Assembly (NCBI GenBank): GCA_041287425.1 | Contig: JBEULG010000037.1 | Span: 40,250-104,249 of the forward strand | Direction of reading: 5' to 3' | Source: JAFGSI01 sp041287425 | GTDB taxonomy: Bacteria; Chloroflexota; Anaerolineae; Anaerolineales; Villigracilaceae | DNA: 64,000 nucleotides | Part shown: positions 7,527-16,571 of the stretch, piece by piece | How positions within the stretch are numbered: position 1 is the first letter of the stretch | Layout: every line of letters starts with the position of its first letter | Notes under the pieces: model-generated | What the model was told of the DNA's origin: nothing | Database searches by the model: none | The model's input: the letters and a program-made list of their open reading frames with translations, nothing else | Program-made: the position numbers and the translations under genes

Positions 7527-9093
7527 GGGCTTGAACTTGAAGATGTGACCAGTGAGTGGGGGGCGGTTCGATTTGGTTGCGTCCGTGTTCCTTGGCGATA
7601 TATAGCCGCTGGTCGGCCAGGTCCACCAGCCGGAAGATGTCCTCCGTTTCGAGGGGAAAGACTGCAATCCCCTGGCTGATGGTCGGGGCGGGGACGAGAT
7701 TGCCGTGCCGGTCGTGGATTTCGAGCGCCCGGACGGTGTCGCGGATGCGGGCAGCCACCTGACCGGCCTGCACGCCATCGGCGTGGGGCAGCAGGATGGC
7801 AAATTCTTCGCCTCCCCAGCGGCCGATGGCGTCTGTGTGTTTGATGTTCTGCTGGATGGAGGCGGTCATGGCTACCAGGACGTCATCGCCCACCAGATGG
7901 CCGTAGAGGTCGTTGTATTGTTTGAATTGGTCGATATCGAGCATGATAAGGCTGAGCACGCCGTTCGATTGCTGGGCGGCAACCGCCTGCTGATTGAGGA
8001 GTTCCAGAAAGTAGCCGTGGTTGTAGGCTTTGGTCAGGCTATCCAGGCGGGATTGCTGGACACTTTCGGCGTGGTGGTGGGCGTTGTCCAATGCAATCGA
8101 GGCTTGCCGGGCCAGGTTTTGAAGGAGGTCGAACTCGGCCTCGTCGAAAGCGGCCGGCCGGTAGGAGGCGACCGCCAGGACGCCGACCAACCCGTTGCCA
8201 AACTGGATGGGGGCGCCCATCCAGGCAAGGTTGATTTTGTCTTTGCCGACGGTGGTAAAGGTGATGCCGGTTCGCTTTTGTTCTTTGAGTAAATTGGTCA
8301 GGAAGAGCGGCTTTTGGCTGGTCGCCACCTTCCCTGCCAGCGAGTTTTCAAGAGGAACTTCGAGGTCGTGGAAATATTCCCCGTCATCGTAGAGCATGCT
8401 CAAGTGCAGCATCTGGCCTTTGACGAAGGCGACGTAGTAGGTATCCGCTTTCAGCGAGCGTTGAATGGCAATGTGCAGCGAAGAGATCACCTGGTCAATC
8501 TCGATGGAAGCGCTGATTTGCCGGACAAAACTGTTCAACGTTTCGAGGCGGTTGATGTGCTTTTTGCTGGCGTCTTGCAAGCGGACGATGGTTTCGGCGA
8601 GGACGAAGGAAATCAGGTAAGGGCTCAGCGCCAGGGTCTTGCTCCAGGAGAAGGCGGCGGGCGGGTCGTTCCAAAGGTTGATTCCGCCGGCGATGGCGAT
8701 GACCGCGTAGGCCGGCGAACGGCCGGCAATCATGGCGCTCAGGACGGTTGCCAGAAGGGTGAGGATGGGAAGAAGATCGGTCAGTGCCGGGGGGAAGACG
8801 AGCGATAACAGTCCGATGCTCAGGCCGCTGGCCAGGGCCGCCAGCCAGCCCCACAGTTTGCGGCGCGGCGAAAAGGGGATGACGAAGTAGAGCAGATAGA
8901 CCGAAAGCGTGATTCCCGTCGCGCTGACGCAGAGCAAGCCGTACTCGGCCGGGGAGATGCGTCTCTCGTGCAGAACGCCAAAGGCGAGCAGCGCTCCTCC
9001 AAAGAAGAGAACCAGGGCCAGGGCGGCCAGAAGTCCGCTGGCGCGTTGGCGGGTGGCGAAGATGGTTTTGCCGGGAGAAGTAGGAACGGTCAT
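7495..9093 (-). CDS. Membrane-anchored GAF-GGDEF diguanylate cyclase
   Basis: A 532-residue protein: about six hydrophobic helices in the first 180 residues, a GAF domain (about 195-345) and a C-terminal GGDEF domain (about 350-510). The active-site motif is GGEEF in GRWGGEEFAILLP, so GTP cyclisation to c-di-GMP is expected. The inhibitory I-site would lie five residues earlier; there the sequence is KHTD, lysine replacing the arginine of RxxD, so product inhibition may be weakened. The start overlaps the stop of the HD-GYP gene (ATGA), making synthesis and degradation domains part of one translationally coupled unit. The signal sensed is unknown. Confidence 0.9.
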   Translation of the reverse strand: MTVPTSPGKTIFATRQRASGLLAALALVLFFGGALLAFGVLHERRISPAEYGLLCVSATGITLSVYLLYFVIPFSPRRKLWGWLAALASGLSIGLLSLVFPPALTDLLPILTLLATVLSAMIAGRSPAYAVIAIAGGINLWNDPPAAFSWSKTLALSPYLISFVLAETIVRLQDASKKHINRLETLNSFVRQISASIEIDQVISSLHIAIQRSLKADTYYVAFVKGQMLHLSMLYDDGEYFHDLEVPLENSLAGKVATSQKPLFLTNLLKEQKRTGITFTTVGKDKINLAWMGAPIQFGNGLVGVLAVASYRPAAFDEAEFDLLQNLARQASIALDNAHHHAESVQQSRLDSLTKAYNHGYFLELLNQQAVAAQQSNGVLSLIMLDIDQFKQYNDLYGHLVGDDVLVAMTASIQQNIKHTDAIGRWGGEEFAILLPHADGVQAGQVAARIRDTVRALEIHDRHGNLVPAPTISQGIAVFPLETEDIFRLVDLADQRLYIAKEHGRNQIEPPPTHWSHLQVQAPKHQPRPERP

Positions 9094-11318
9094 GTTTGTG
9101 GGATAAAGTCGTTCAATTCGCCGTCCAGGAGAAGTTTTTCGAAGACCTCGACGACTTGGGGGTCGAACAGGATTCCAGACTGGGAGCGGATGTAGTCCAG
9201 GGCGTATGATTGGGCAATTCCTGGGCGGTAGGGGCGGTCGCTGGTCAGGGCGTCGAAGGCGTCGGCGACGGCGAAAATGCGCGCCAGCAGTGGGATTTGG
9301 TTGCCGGTCAGGCCGAGGGGGTAGCCGCTGCCATCCCAGCGTTCTTGATGGAATCGAATGATATCCAGGGTTTCGCTCAGGGCGGGCACCTTTTCGACGA
9401 TGCGGGCGCCGATCTCAGGGTGGGTGCGCATGATTTCCCATTCCTCGGCGTTCAGCGGGCCGGCTTTGTGCAGGATGGTGTCGCTGATGCCGATTTTGCC
9501 GATGTCGTGCAGGAGGGCGCCGCGCTCCAGGGTTTTGAGTTGCTCGGCGGTGAGGCCCATTTCCTGACCCAGGCGGCGGGCGATTTGACTCACCCGGCCG
9601 CTATGCCCTTCCGTCTCTCGGTCGCGGGCGTCGAGGGCCGAGGTCAGGGCGCTCAGGGTTTGATCGTAACTGGCTTCCAGGTCCTGGTAAGCGGCTTCCA
9701 GGCGCAGGGTCTGGCTGCGAGTCTCGGTCAACAGGATGAGGCGCTCGAGGGCGATCGTCGCCTGATTGGTGAGGGTTTGCAGGTTGGCTGCGTAGCGGGA
9801 GTTATACCAGCGCCCTTCGGGGATGTCCAGCCAGAGGGCGCCGTAGGTGCGCCGGTGGGTTTGCAGCGGGATGCACACTTTGCTGCTGAAACGGTCATCG
9901 GAGAGGATAATGGTCTGGCCGGTTTGGACGGTCTGTTGGATGAGAGTCAGCGGATGGGCGCTGCCGGTCTCGATGCCGTCGGCGTCCACTTCCACCTGCG
10001 ATTCGATTTCGCCGTTGGGGCCGAGCAAGACGATGCCGGCCATCGAGGCGTTGCCCAGCTGCAGGGCGGTTTCGGCGATGGCTTCGGTGGCTTTCGAGAT
10101 ATCTTCGCTCAGCATGATGCGGATGCTCAACTGGTAGAGGAGGGTAGTTGTGCTGAGCGTGTTGCGCAATTCCTGGTAGAGCCAGATGCTCTCGATGGCG
10201 GCGGCCGCCTGGGCGGCGATCAAACCGGCGAGGGCCTCGTCGTTTTCGCTGAATGAGGGCTGGCCGCGTTTCCCAAAGGCCAGGATGACGCCGATGCTCA
10301 GTTCCTGGAGGCGGATGGGAAAGGCCAGCAGGTTTTTCAGGGAGGCATGATCGGGTTTCAGGTGGGAGGCCAGCGGAGACTGCTGGAAATCGCGCAGACG
10401 CAGGATTTGGCGGGTGTTCATGACCGCTTGAATGAGGGGGTCTTTTTCGGGCGCTTTTCGCAGCAGCCGCTCCAGACCGGGAGCCTGTCCGCTGGTGGCC
10501 AGACGGGCCAGGTTGCCCTCCTGGTCGATCAGGATGACGAAGGCGAAGCGGGCGTCGAGCGTCTTCTGCACGATGGCGGCGATTTGGCGGGTGACGGCTT
10601 GCGCATCTTGCATCGTCGAGAGCGCAATGCCGGCTTGGATGAAGTCGGTCAGACGCTGATGATACTCGGCGCGCTCCCAGGCTTCCACCAACTGTTCGGC
10701 GACCGTTTCAATGGTGGCAATGTCGGTGTTGGAGAAAGCATTTTGGTTGTGGTGGTCGAGGACCAGCACTCCCTTGATGACCCCGCGCTGGATGAGCGGG
10801 ACGACGAGTTCGGACAGAAAAGTCTCGCCGCCGAAGCCGATGAAATCGGGATCGCGACGGGTATCGTTGGCGACCTGTGTCATGCGCAGCCGCCAGGCGC
10901 GTCCGATCAGGCCGCGCTGAGCCGGCTGCCGGTAAGAGGGGGGAATCAGGCTGCGGGCGGGGCCGGCCAGCGCCAGGGCGACGAATTCTTTGTGTTCTTC
11001 ATCCAGGCACAGGATGGAGACCAGGGGGCAATCGAAAGCCCGCCGAATGGCGTTGACCACCAGTTGGGCGGCGACAGGCTGGTCGAGGACGGTTTTCAGG
11101 CTCTGAATGACATCGCTGAGCAGGCCGATTTGGGCGATGCGGCGGCGGTCGGAACTCAGCAGGGCGGTGAGGGCTTCGATGCGCTCGTCCTGCAAAGCAA
11201 GGCGGGCGAGCAAGGCTTGTCTTTCTTTATGAAAAGGGGGAAAACGAAACAACCATTCGTACAGGCGGCTGCTGTTGCGTTTGGGCGGAGGAAAAGCGCT
11301 TTCGTGCGTTTTTTTCAT
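9090..11318 (-). CDS. Multi-GAF HD-GYP phosphodiesterase
   Basis: A 742-residue cytoplasmic protein with an N-terminal coiled-coil-like region, three GAF-like segments (about 60-210, 225-370 and 380-530) and a C-terminal HD-GYP domain (about 550-740). The metal-binding HDIGKIG and the signature FHQERWDGSGYPLGL are intact, so c-di-GMP hydrolysis is expected. The start MKKTHESAF is chosen over an upstream in-frame ATG because the latter lies in the promoter region. It is the first gene of a two-gene operon with the GGDEF cyclase and is divergent from the purine phosphorylase gene. Confidence 0.9.
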   Translation of the reverse strand: MKKTHESAFPPPKRNSSRLYEWLFRFPPFHKERQALLARLALQDERIEALTALLSSDRRRIAQIGLLSDVIQSLKTVLDQPVAAQLVVNAIRRAFDCPLVSILCLDEEHKEFVALALAGPARSLIPPSYRQPAQRGLIGRAWRLRMTQVANDTRRDPDFIGFGGETFLSELVVPLIQRGVIKGVLVLDHHNQNAFSNTDIATIETVAEQLVEAWERAEYHQRLTDFIQAGIALSTMQDAQAVTRQIAAIVQKTLDARFAFVILIDQEGNLARLATSGQAPGLERLLRKAPEKDPLIQAVMNTRQILRLRDFQQSPLASHLKPDHASLKNLLAFPIRLQELSIGVILAFGKRGQPSFSENDEALAGLIAAQAAAAIESIWLYQELRNTLSTTTLLYQLSIRIMLSEDISKATEAIAETALQLGNASMAGIVLLGPNGEIESQVEVDADGIETGSAHPLTLIQQTVQTGQTIILSDDRFSSKVCIPLQTHRRTYGALWLDIPEGRWYNSRYAANLQTLTNQATIALERLILLTETRSQTLRLEAAYQDLEASYDQTLSALTSALDARDRETEGHSGRVSQIARRLGQEMGLTAEQLKTLERGALLHDIGKIGISDTILHKAGPLNAEEWEIMRTHPEIGARIVEKVPALSETLDIIRFHQERWDGSGYPLGLTGNQIPLLARIFAVADAFDALTSDRPYRPGIAQSYALDYIRSQSGILFDPQVVEVFEKLLLDGELNDFIPQT

Positions 11319-11371
11319 GGTTTGCTCAAAGCATAGCACAGGAGGGTTGAATTTTCAATGCTCTGATGAGT

Positions 11372-11401
11372 TGAGATATAATTCAGCGGGCAGGTAGAAT
11401 T
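11372..11401 (+). promoter_or_regulatory. Probable promoter of the purine nucleoside phosphorylase gene
   Basis: TTGAGA and TAGAAT are 18 bases apart; an alternative TATAAT at 11378-11383 with a poorer -35 is also possible. Either would transcribe the phosphorylase gene with a structured leader. Confidence 0.45.
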
Positions 11402-11404
11402 GCA

Positions 11405-11443
11405 GGCAAGCCGGCTGTCCGTTTTTTCTCTTGCCGGTTTGCC
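11405..11443 (+). other. Leader hairpin with a T-rich loop before the phosphorylase gene
   Basis: GGCAAGCCGGC pairs with GCCGGTTTGCC (11 bp, one G-U) around a 17-base loop containing six T residues. No U-run follows, so it is not a standard terminator, and I see no match to a known purine riboswitch core. Confidence 0.45.
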
Positions 11444-11463
11444 GTGCCGAAAGGAGCCGTTTT

Positions 11464-12294
11464 ATGCAAATCACCATGGAAGTCATTGACCGCATTGCAG
11501 GCCTATTACGCTCCGGCCTGGATTTCACGCCGCGCCTCGGCATCATCCTGGGGACGGGCTTGGGCGGCCTGGCGGATGCGGTTCAAAACCCGAAGGTTTT
11601 CCCCTATCGCGATTTGCCCGATTGGCCGCAGTCCACCGTGCAAGGCCATGCCGGCCGGCTGGTGGCGGGTTTTTTGGAGGGTCAGGCGGTTCTCGTCATG
11701 CAGGGGCGGATTCATTACTACGAGGGGTACAGCATGGCGCAGGTGACTTTACCGGTGCGCGTGATGCAGCGCCTCGGGGTGGAGATTCTGATTGTCACCA
11801 ACGCAGCCGGAGCGATCAACCCCGATTTCAATCCGGGCGATGTCATGCTGATTCTCGATAATTTGAATCTGGCCTGCATGGCGGGGTTGAATCCGTTGGT
11901 TGGGCCGAACCTCGACGCGTTTGGGCCGCGCTTTCCGGATATGAGCCAGGCGTATGACCGTCAGTTATGCGCTCTGGCGCGTCAGGCGGCGGCTGGAGCG
12001 GGAATCGCTTTGAAGGAGGGAGTCTATGTGGGGTTGAGCGGCCCTTCTTTCGAATCCCCGGCCGATTTGCGCTTTCTGCGCCTGGCCGGAGCCGACGCGG
12101 TGGGAATGTCCACCGTGCCGGAGGTCATCGTGGCCCGGCATGGTGGGACGCGCGTCCTCGGCTTCTCTGGAATCAGCAACAAGGCCAATCTGGACGGGAA
12201 TACCCTCACCACCCATGAAGAAGTGCTGGAAGCGGGCAAGGTGCTGGTGCCGAAACTCGAAAGTCTGGTGAGAGGGGTCTTGCGCGCTTTGTAG
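11464..12294 (+). CDS. Purine nucleoside phosphorylase (trimeric, PNP/MTAP type)
   Basis: A 276-residue phosphorylase that cleaves purine nucleosides with phosphate to the base and ribose-1-phosphate, for purine salvage. It has the phosphate-site GTGLGGLAD, VQGHAGRL, QGRIHYYEGYSM, VTNAAGAINPDFNPGD, the substrate-site MSTVPEVIVARHGG and SGISNKANLD. The asparagine in NKA points to 6-oxopurine (guanosine/inosine) specificity, as in trimeric PNP. AAGGAG precedes the ATG. Confidence 0.93.
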   Translation: MQITMEVIDRIAGLLRSGLDFTPRLGIILGTGLGGLADAVQNPKVFPYRDLPDWPQSTVQGHAGRLVAGFLEGQAVLVMQGRIHYYEGYSMAQVTLPVRVMQRLGVEILIVTNAAGAINPDFNPGDVMLILDNLNLACMAGLNPLVGPNLDAFGPRFPDMSQAYDRQLCALARQAAAGAGIALKEGVYVGLSGPSFESPADLRFLRLAGADAVGMSTVPEVIVARHGGTRVLGFSGISNKANLDGNTLTTHEEVLEAGKVLVPKLESLVRGVLRAL

Positions 12295-12303
12295 CGGACA
12301 GAG

Positions 12304-12978
12304 ATGATGGCGATTCTCAGATTCTTCGTCGTTTACGCCCCGTTGGTTTATTTTGGGCTGGGGTTGTGGGCGGTGTTGACGGCGCGCGGCGTTTGGCTGG
12401 CCTGGCGGGAGGGGCGGACGGCTGTCTTTGGCCTGGAGCGTCAATTGGCGCATCAGCGGCTGGCCCGGCGGACGACATCTCTTATCCTTGCGCTGCTCTT
12501 GCTTGTCGGCCAATTGTTCTTGGAGTCCTTTTTGGCGCCGGCGCTGCCGGCGGCAGCGATTTTGCCGACCCCAACGGCCAATCTGATGCTCACGCCGACG
12601 GAAACTCTGGCGCTTTTCATTCTTTCTGAAACGCCCCCTCCCAGCGAGCCTCCTGCCTCTCAGGTGAGCGGCTGCATCCCCGGCCAAATCATGATCACTT
12701 TCCCCGAAGCGGGGATGGAGATTCGGGGGCAGGTGACTTTATCTGGCTCGGCAGATGTTCCCAATTTCGGTTTCTACAAATACGAGGTTTCTCCGCTGGG
12801 GACCGAGCAGTGGACGACCATTTCGGCCGGCAATACGGTGGTACGCGATGCCGAACTGGGTCGCTGGGATACCGGTCAATTGACGCCGGGCGACTATCTG
12901 CTGCGCCTGGTGGTCACCGACAATCAGGGCAACTCTTTTCCGCCCTGTGTGATTGCGGTGCGCGTGTTGGCTCCGTGA
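12304..12978 (+). CDS. Membrane-anchored protein with an extracytoplasmic beta domain
   Basis: A 224-residue protein of unknown function. Two hydrophobic helices (about 5-30 and 55-80) flank a short basic loop, then a Pro/Thr-rich linker leads to a beta-rich outer domain of about 100 residues (residues 120-224) with the pattern VTLSGSADVPNFGFYKYEVSP and a late DYLLRLVVTDNQGN. That pattern recurs in cell-wall proteins with Ig-like folds, so an envelope role is likely but unspecific. It follows the phosphorylase by nine bases; two adjacent ATG codons make the exact start uncertain by one residue. Confidence 0.7.
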   Translation: MMAILRFFVVYAPLVYFGLGLWAVLTARGVWLAWREGRTAVFGLERQLAHQRLARRTTSLILALLLLVGQLFLESFLAPALPAAAILPTPTANLMLTPTETLALFILSETPPPSEPPASQVSGCIPGQIMITFPEAGMEIRGQVTLSGSADVPNFGFYKYEVSPLGTEQWTTISAGNTVVRDAELGRWDTGQLTPGDYLLRLVVTDNQGNSFPPCVIAVRVLAP

Positions 12979-12987
12979 GGTGCAACG

Positions 12988-13527
12988 ATGCTGCCAGTAC
13001 AAATTCGGCCGGCAGTGGCTGCCGATTTACCCACCTTGATGAATATCGATCACAGTTGCAGCACCGATTACGTCTGGCAAATGGAAATTCGGGCGGAAGA
13101 GGGCCAGGTCAGCGTCATTTTTCGGGAAGTGCGTTTGCCGCGCACAGTCGCCATTCCCTGGCCGCGGCCGGTGGAGGCGCTGAGCGAGGATTGGAGTCGG
13201 CGCAGCGGGCTGCTGGTCGCCGTCAACGCGGCGAAGGAGCCGGTGGCCTACCTCCGCCTGACCGACAAAGTCCTTCCGCAGACGGCCTGGATCACCAATC
13301 TGGTCGTTGCGCCACGTTATCGGCGGCAAGGCATTGCCACCGCGCTGGTGCTGGCCTCTCAATCCTGGTCCTCGGAGCGCAACAATCGCTATCTCATCAT
13401 GGAAATGTCCTCCAAAAATGTACCGGCCATCCGCCTGGCGCAAAAGCTGGGGTTCGAATTCTGCGGGTATAATGACCATTATTATGAAAATCGGGACGTC
13501 GCCTTGTTCTTTGGCCGTCCTCTTTAG
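12988..13527 (+). CDS. GNAT-family N-acetyltransferase
   Basis: A 179-residue GCN5-related acetyltransferase. The acetyl-CoA binding motif A is seen as VVAPRYRRQGIATALVLAS near residue 110, after the beta strand ITNLVV, and a RimI-like end LAQKLGFEFCGYNDHYYENRD follows. The acceptor (protein N-terminus or small molecule) is not predictable, although the C-terminal NDHYY recalls protein acetyltransferases. It is downstream of the exported protein with a short gap. Confidence 0.85.
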   Translation: MLPVQIRPAVAADLPTLMNIDHSCSTDYVWQMEIRAEEGQVSVIFREVRLPRTVAIPWPRPVEALSEDWSRRSGLLVAVNAAKEPVAYLRLTDKVLPQTAWITNLVVAPRYRRQGIATALVLASQSWSSERNNRYLIMEMSSKNVPAIRLAQKLGFEFCGYNDHYYENRDVALFFGRPL

Positions 13528-13557
13528 CAAACATGGCCGGGCGCACTGATCATTTAC

Positions 13558-13668
13558 GGTGCTTACGCAAAACGATGTTGTTCTCACGCCAAGGCGCTGG
13601 TTCTTTTGTGAGTGTGCCAAGCTCTTGGTATTCTCGGCGTTTTGACGGTTCATTTTGTGTAAGTCCTG
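13558..13668. repeat. Possible small inverted-repeat element between the GNAT and receptor genes
   Basis: GCTTACGCAAAA at the left and TTTTGTGTAAGT at the right are inverted repeats (10 of 12 matching) enclosing 111 bp of non-coding DNA. Ends of the CTTACGCAAAA type occur on many bacterial insertion sequences, so this may be a MITE or a decayed remnant. No target-site duplication is evident. Confidence 0.35.
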
Positions 13669-13698
13669 TGATTTAACGGACGGGTGAGGAATGCGTTT

Positions 13699-15645
13699 AT
13701 GGTAAGCGGTTGGAGTCAGCAGGTGCTGGCGGGAATTGTAACCGTCAATCAGATTCTAACGGCCGGCATTGCTATTCTGGCCTTTTCCCTTTTTTTGTAC
13801 GCTCTGTCTTTCAATTTGCGCGACCGGGTGGCGCGCTCATTTGCCATTATCCTGATGTGTGTGGTGGTCGTCTTTACCTCAGAAGCGCTGGAAAGTTCCT
13901 CGCAATCTGCTCAATTCATTGACTTGTTTCTCCGCCTGGAATGGGTGGGAATCATTTTCTTGCCGGCCGCCTATTTGCATTTTTCGGACGCCTTGCTGGT
14001 CACGACCGGCCAGCCGTCGCGCGGCCGCCGCCGCTTGGCGGTTCGTTTGATGTACCTTTTGGCGGCAGGCTTTTTGCTGCTGTTTGCATTTGGCTATTTG
14101 CTTGGCCCGCTGAAGATGGACGCCCAACCCGTCGCCCATTTGCAGCGCACGCTGTGGACCGAGGTGTTCACCCTTTGCTATGCGCTGACGATGGTTTGGG
14201 CCTGGATCAACTTCGGACGCGCTTACCGGCGGACGTTGACGCGCTCCGGCCGCCGCCGGATGGCCTATCTGCTGGCGGGGGCTACCGCCCCGGCCCTGGG
14301 CTCGTTCCCTTACCTGTTATATGGGTCGAGCCTGGCCGCTGCGCATCCTTTTCTCTTTTGGGGAGTCGCGGTACTGAGCAATGTAGCGGTGGGCGCATTG
14401 CTGGTCATCATGGCCTATGCGGTGGCTTTCTTTGGCGTTTCCTGGCCCGACCGGGTGGTGCGCAGCCGCCTCTTCAAGTGGATCCTGCGCGGACCGGTGA
14501 CCGCCTCGGTGGCACTCGGCGTCATGACGGTGGTCCGGCGGGTGGGTGAGTATTTCGGCGTCGTTTATTCCGGCGCCGTGCCGACCGTCATGGTCGCAAC
14601 TGTCCTTTTGATGGAACATACCATTACGTTGTTTTCCCCTCTGTGGGAGCGTTTGATTTTCTACGGACGCGACCGGACAGACTTGGACCTTTTGCAAAGC
14701 CTGCAAGACCGTCTCATCACTCAGAACGATTTGCGCCAGTTCCTCGAGGCGGTGCTGGCAGCCGTCCGTGACCATTTGCAAGCGTCTTCGGCTTTTGTGG
14801 CCGCCCTGGACGGCGGCGAGTTATCGCTGTTGGTCGCCACCGGTTATCCGCCCCTTGCGCCGGATGCCAATCTGACAGACGCTTTGCGGGTTGTCAACCA
14901 CGCCAATGGGAACGGAAACGATCTCCAGGAAGAATACATTTGGGGCGATTATTGGCTGTTTCCTCTCACGCAACCGGCCGAGAGCGACGAAGCCCCGCCC
15001 ATCTTACTGGGCCTCCTTGGAGTGACGCGCCATTCACAGCAGATGCTGATGCGCGAACAGCGGCAGGCGCTGGACATCCTCCTGCGGCGCGCCTCCCAGG
15101 CGCTGCGTGACCGTCGCCTCCAGCAGCGCCTCTTCCGCTCCTTGGAAGATTTGCGTCCCCAGATGGACATGTTCCAGCGTCTGCGGGCGATTGGCCGCTA
15201 CGACAGCAAGGCCAGCCTCTTGCAAGAAACGCTGCCGCCGGAAGCAGATATTGCGACCTGGGTCAAAGATGCTCTCACCCACTATTGGGGCGGCCCGAAA
15301 TTGACTCAAAATCCCTTGCTGCAATTCCGAGTGGTACAGGAAGCCTCGCGGCAATACGACGGCAACCTTGCCAATGCCCTGCGCGCCATTTTGCGTGCCG
15401 CCCTGGATACCATCCGGCCTGCAGGAGAGCGACGCTTCACCGGCGAATGGATTTTGTATAATATCCTGGAAATGAAATTCATCGAAGGCCGCAAGGTGCG
15501 CGATGTGGCCGGCAGATTGGCGATGTCGGAGGCGGATTTGTATCGTAAGCAACGCGTCGCCATCGAGGAGGTGGCGCGCGCCATCCTGATGATGGAACAA
15601 CAGTCGGATTCGAAAAGAAACAGGAAGGAGGTCAATCCTGGATGA
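13699..15645 (+). CDS. Seven/eight-helix membrane receptor with GAF-like domain and C-terminal helix-turn-helix
   Basis: A 648-residue protein. The first 310 residues hold about eight hydrophobic helices arranged like the 7TM input module of some histidine kinases. A GAF-like domain follows (about 325-480), then helical linkers and a C-terminal segment (about 590-640) containing FIEGRKVRDVAGRLAMSEAD and LYRKQRVAIEEVA, which reads like a sigma region-4/helix-turn-helix. No histidine-kinase, cyclase or ATPase motif is present. ATG at 13699 is preferred over an upstream GTG because GTGAGGAA lies at suitable spacing. It overlaps the S1 gene start. A membrane-tethered regulator is inferred. Confidence 0.65.
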   Translation: MVSGWSQQVLAGIVTVNQILTAGIAILAFSLFLYALSFNLRDRVARSFAIILMCVVVVFTSEALESSSQSAQFIDLFLRLEWVGIIFLPAAYLHFSDALLVTTGQPSRGRRRLAVRLMYLLAAGFLLLFAFGYLLGPLKMDAQPVAHLQRTLWTEVFTLCYALTMVWAWINFGRAYRRTLTRSGRRRMAYLLAGATAPALGSFPYLLYGSSLAAAHPFLFWGVAVLSNVAVGALLVIMAYAVAFFGVSWPDRVVRSRLFKWILRGPVTASVALGVMTVVRRVGEYFGVVYSGAVPTVMVATVLLMEHTITLFSPLWERLIFYGRDRTDLDLLQSLQDRLITQNDLRQFLEAVLAAVRDHLQASSAFVAALDGGELSLLVATGYPPLAPDANLTDALRVVNHANGNGNDLQEEYIWGDYWLFPLTQPAESDEAPPILLGLLGVTRHSQQMLMREQRQALDILLRRASQALRDRRLQQRLFRSLEDLRPQMDMFQRLRAIGRYDSKASLLQETLPPEADIATWVKDALTHYWGGPKLTQNPLLQFRVVQEASRQYDGNLANALRAILRAALDTIRPAGERRFTGEWILYNILEMKFIEGRKVRDVAGRLAMSEADLYRKQRVAIEEVARAILMMEQQSDSKRNRKEVNPG

Positions 15646-16562
15646 TGGTGAAGGAGCGTACGCAAAATAAGGAACCGCCAGCGCTGGATGAAGGCTGGTG
15701 GGCGTCTATTCTGGCGGACGAGGAGATTGGTGGGGCGACACTGGCGGTCGAGGCGGAGACGCCGCCCGAAACCCTATTGAATTGGGAACGCGCCATGGCA
15801 CTCTATCGCCAGGATGAAATCGTTACCCTGACCGTGACGGGCTACAACCGGGGCGGTTTGCTCGTCTCAGGCAGCGGCTTGAGCGGATTTGTGCCCTGTT
15901 CTCATCTCGTTGATTTATCTCCCTCCCAGGAGGCCAGGCAGCGCGAGGAATGCTTGGCTGCCTATGTGGGGCGCGTCCTGCGCCTGAAGATCATCGAATG
16001 CGAACCGGAAGACAATCGCATCGTCTTTTCGGAACGCGCCGCCCGCGCCGAACCTGGCCGGCGGACCGAGTTGTTCGAAAGTTTGCAAAGCGGCCAGCGA
16101 GTCTGGGGCGAGGTCACCAATGTGACCGATTTTGGGGCCTTCGTGGATTTGGGCGGTGTGGAGGGTCTCATCCACATCTCGGAACTTTCTTGGGGGCGAG
16201 TCGGCCACCCTGCCGATATTCTGCGAGTGGGACAGCGGGTGGAAGTGCTCGTCCTGGAAGTCTCGCCTGAACGCTGCCGCATCGCCCTGAGCCTCAAGCG
16301 GCTGTTCGACAACCCCTGGGAAACGATTCATGAACGCTATCCCCTCAATCAAGTCGTGTCGGCCAAGATTACTGCCATCGTCCCCTTTGGCGCCTTTGCT
16401 CGCCTGGAAGATGGCGTGGAGGGCCTGATTCACACCTCCGAGATTCCTCTGCCGCCCGCTACCCAAACGAAGGATTTCCTCATTCCTGGCCAGGTCGTTC
16501 AGGTGCGCATTTTGCAGGTGGATGCCGCCCGCCAGCGCCTGGGATTGAGCCTGCGCCTGTGA
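15642..16562 (+). CDS. S1-domain RNA-binding protein
   Basis: A 306-residue protein with three S1 domains after a 45-residue acidic N-terminus: about 55-125, 138-210 (WGEVTNVTDFGAFVDLGGVE, EGLIHISELSWGRVGHP) and 225-300 (SAKITAIVPFGAFARLEDGV). It resembles a short ribosomal protein S1 and probably binds mRNA or ribosomes. A strong AAGGAGG stands before two consecutive ATG codons, inside the 3' end of the receptor gene, so translation is coupled. It could be the organism's S1 or a regulatory homologue; I cannot decide. Confidence 0.85.
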   Translation: MMVKERTQNKEPPALDEGWWASILADEEIGGATLAVEAETPPETLLNWERAMALYRQDEIVTLTVTGYNRGGLLVSGSGLSGFVPCSHLVDLSPSQEARQREECLAAYVGRVLRLKIIECEPEDNRIVFSERAARAEPGRRTELFESLQSGQRVWGEVTNVTDFGAFVDLGGVEGLIHISELSWGRVGHPADILRVGQRVEVLVLEVSPERCRIALSLKRLFDNPWETIHERYPLNQVVSAKITAIVPFGAFARLEDGVEGLIHTSEIPLPPATQTKDFLIPGQVVQVRILQVDAARQRLGLSLRL

Positions 16563-16571
16563 TGGTCTGAG

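Noticed and set aside
9210..11336. Long plus-strand frames opposite the HD-GYP gene
   Set aside because: They mirror codon structure of the minus-strand gene, have compositions rich in Gly, Ala and Gln without motifs, and lack ribosome-binding sites.
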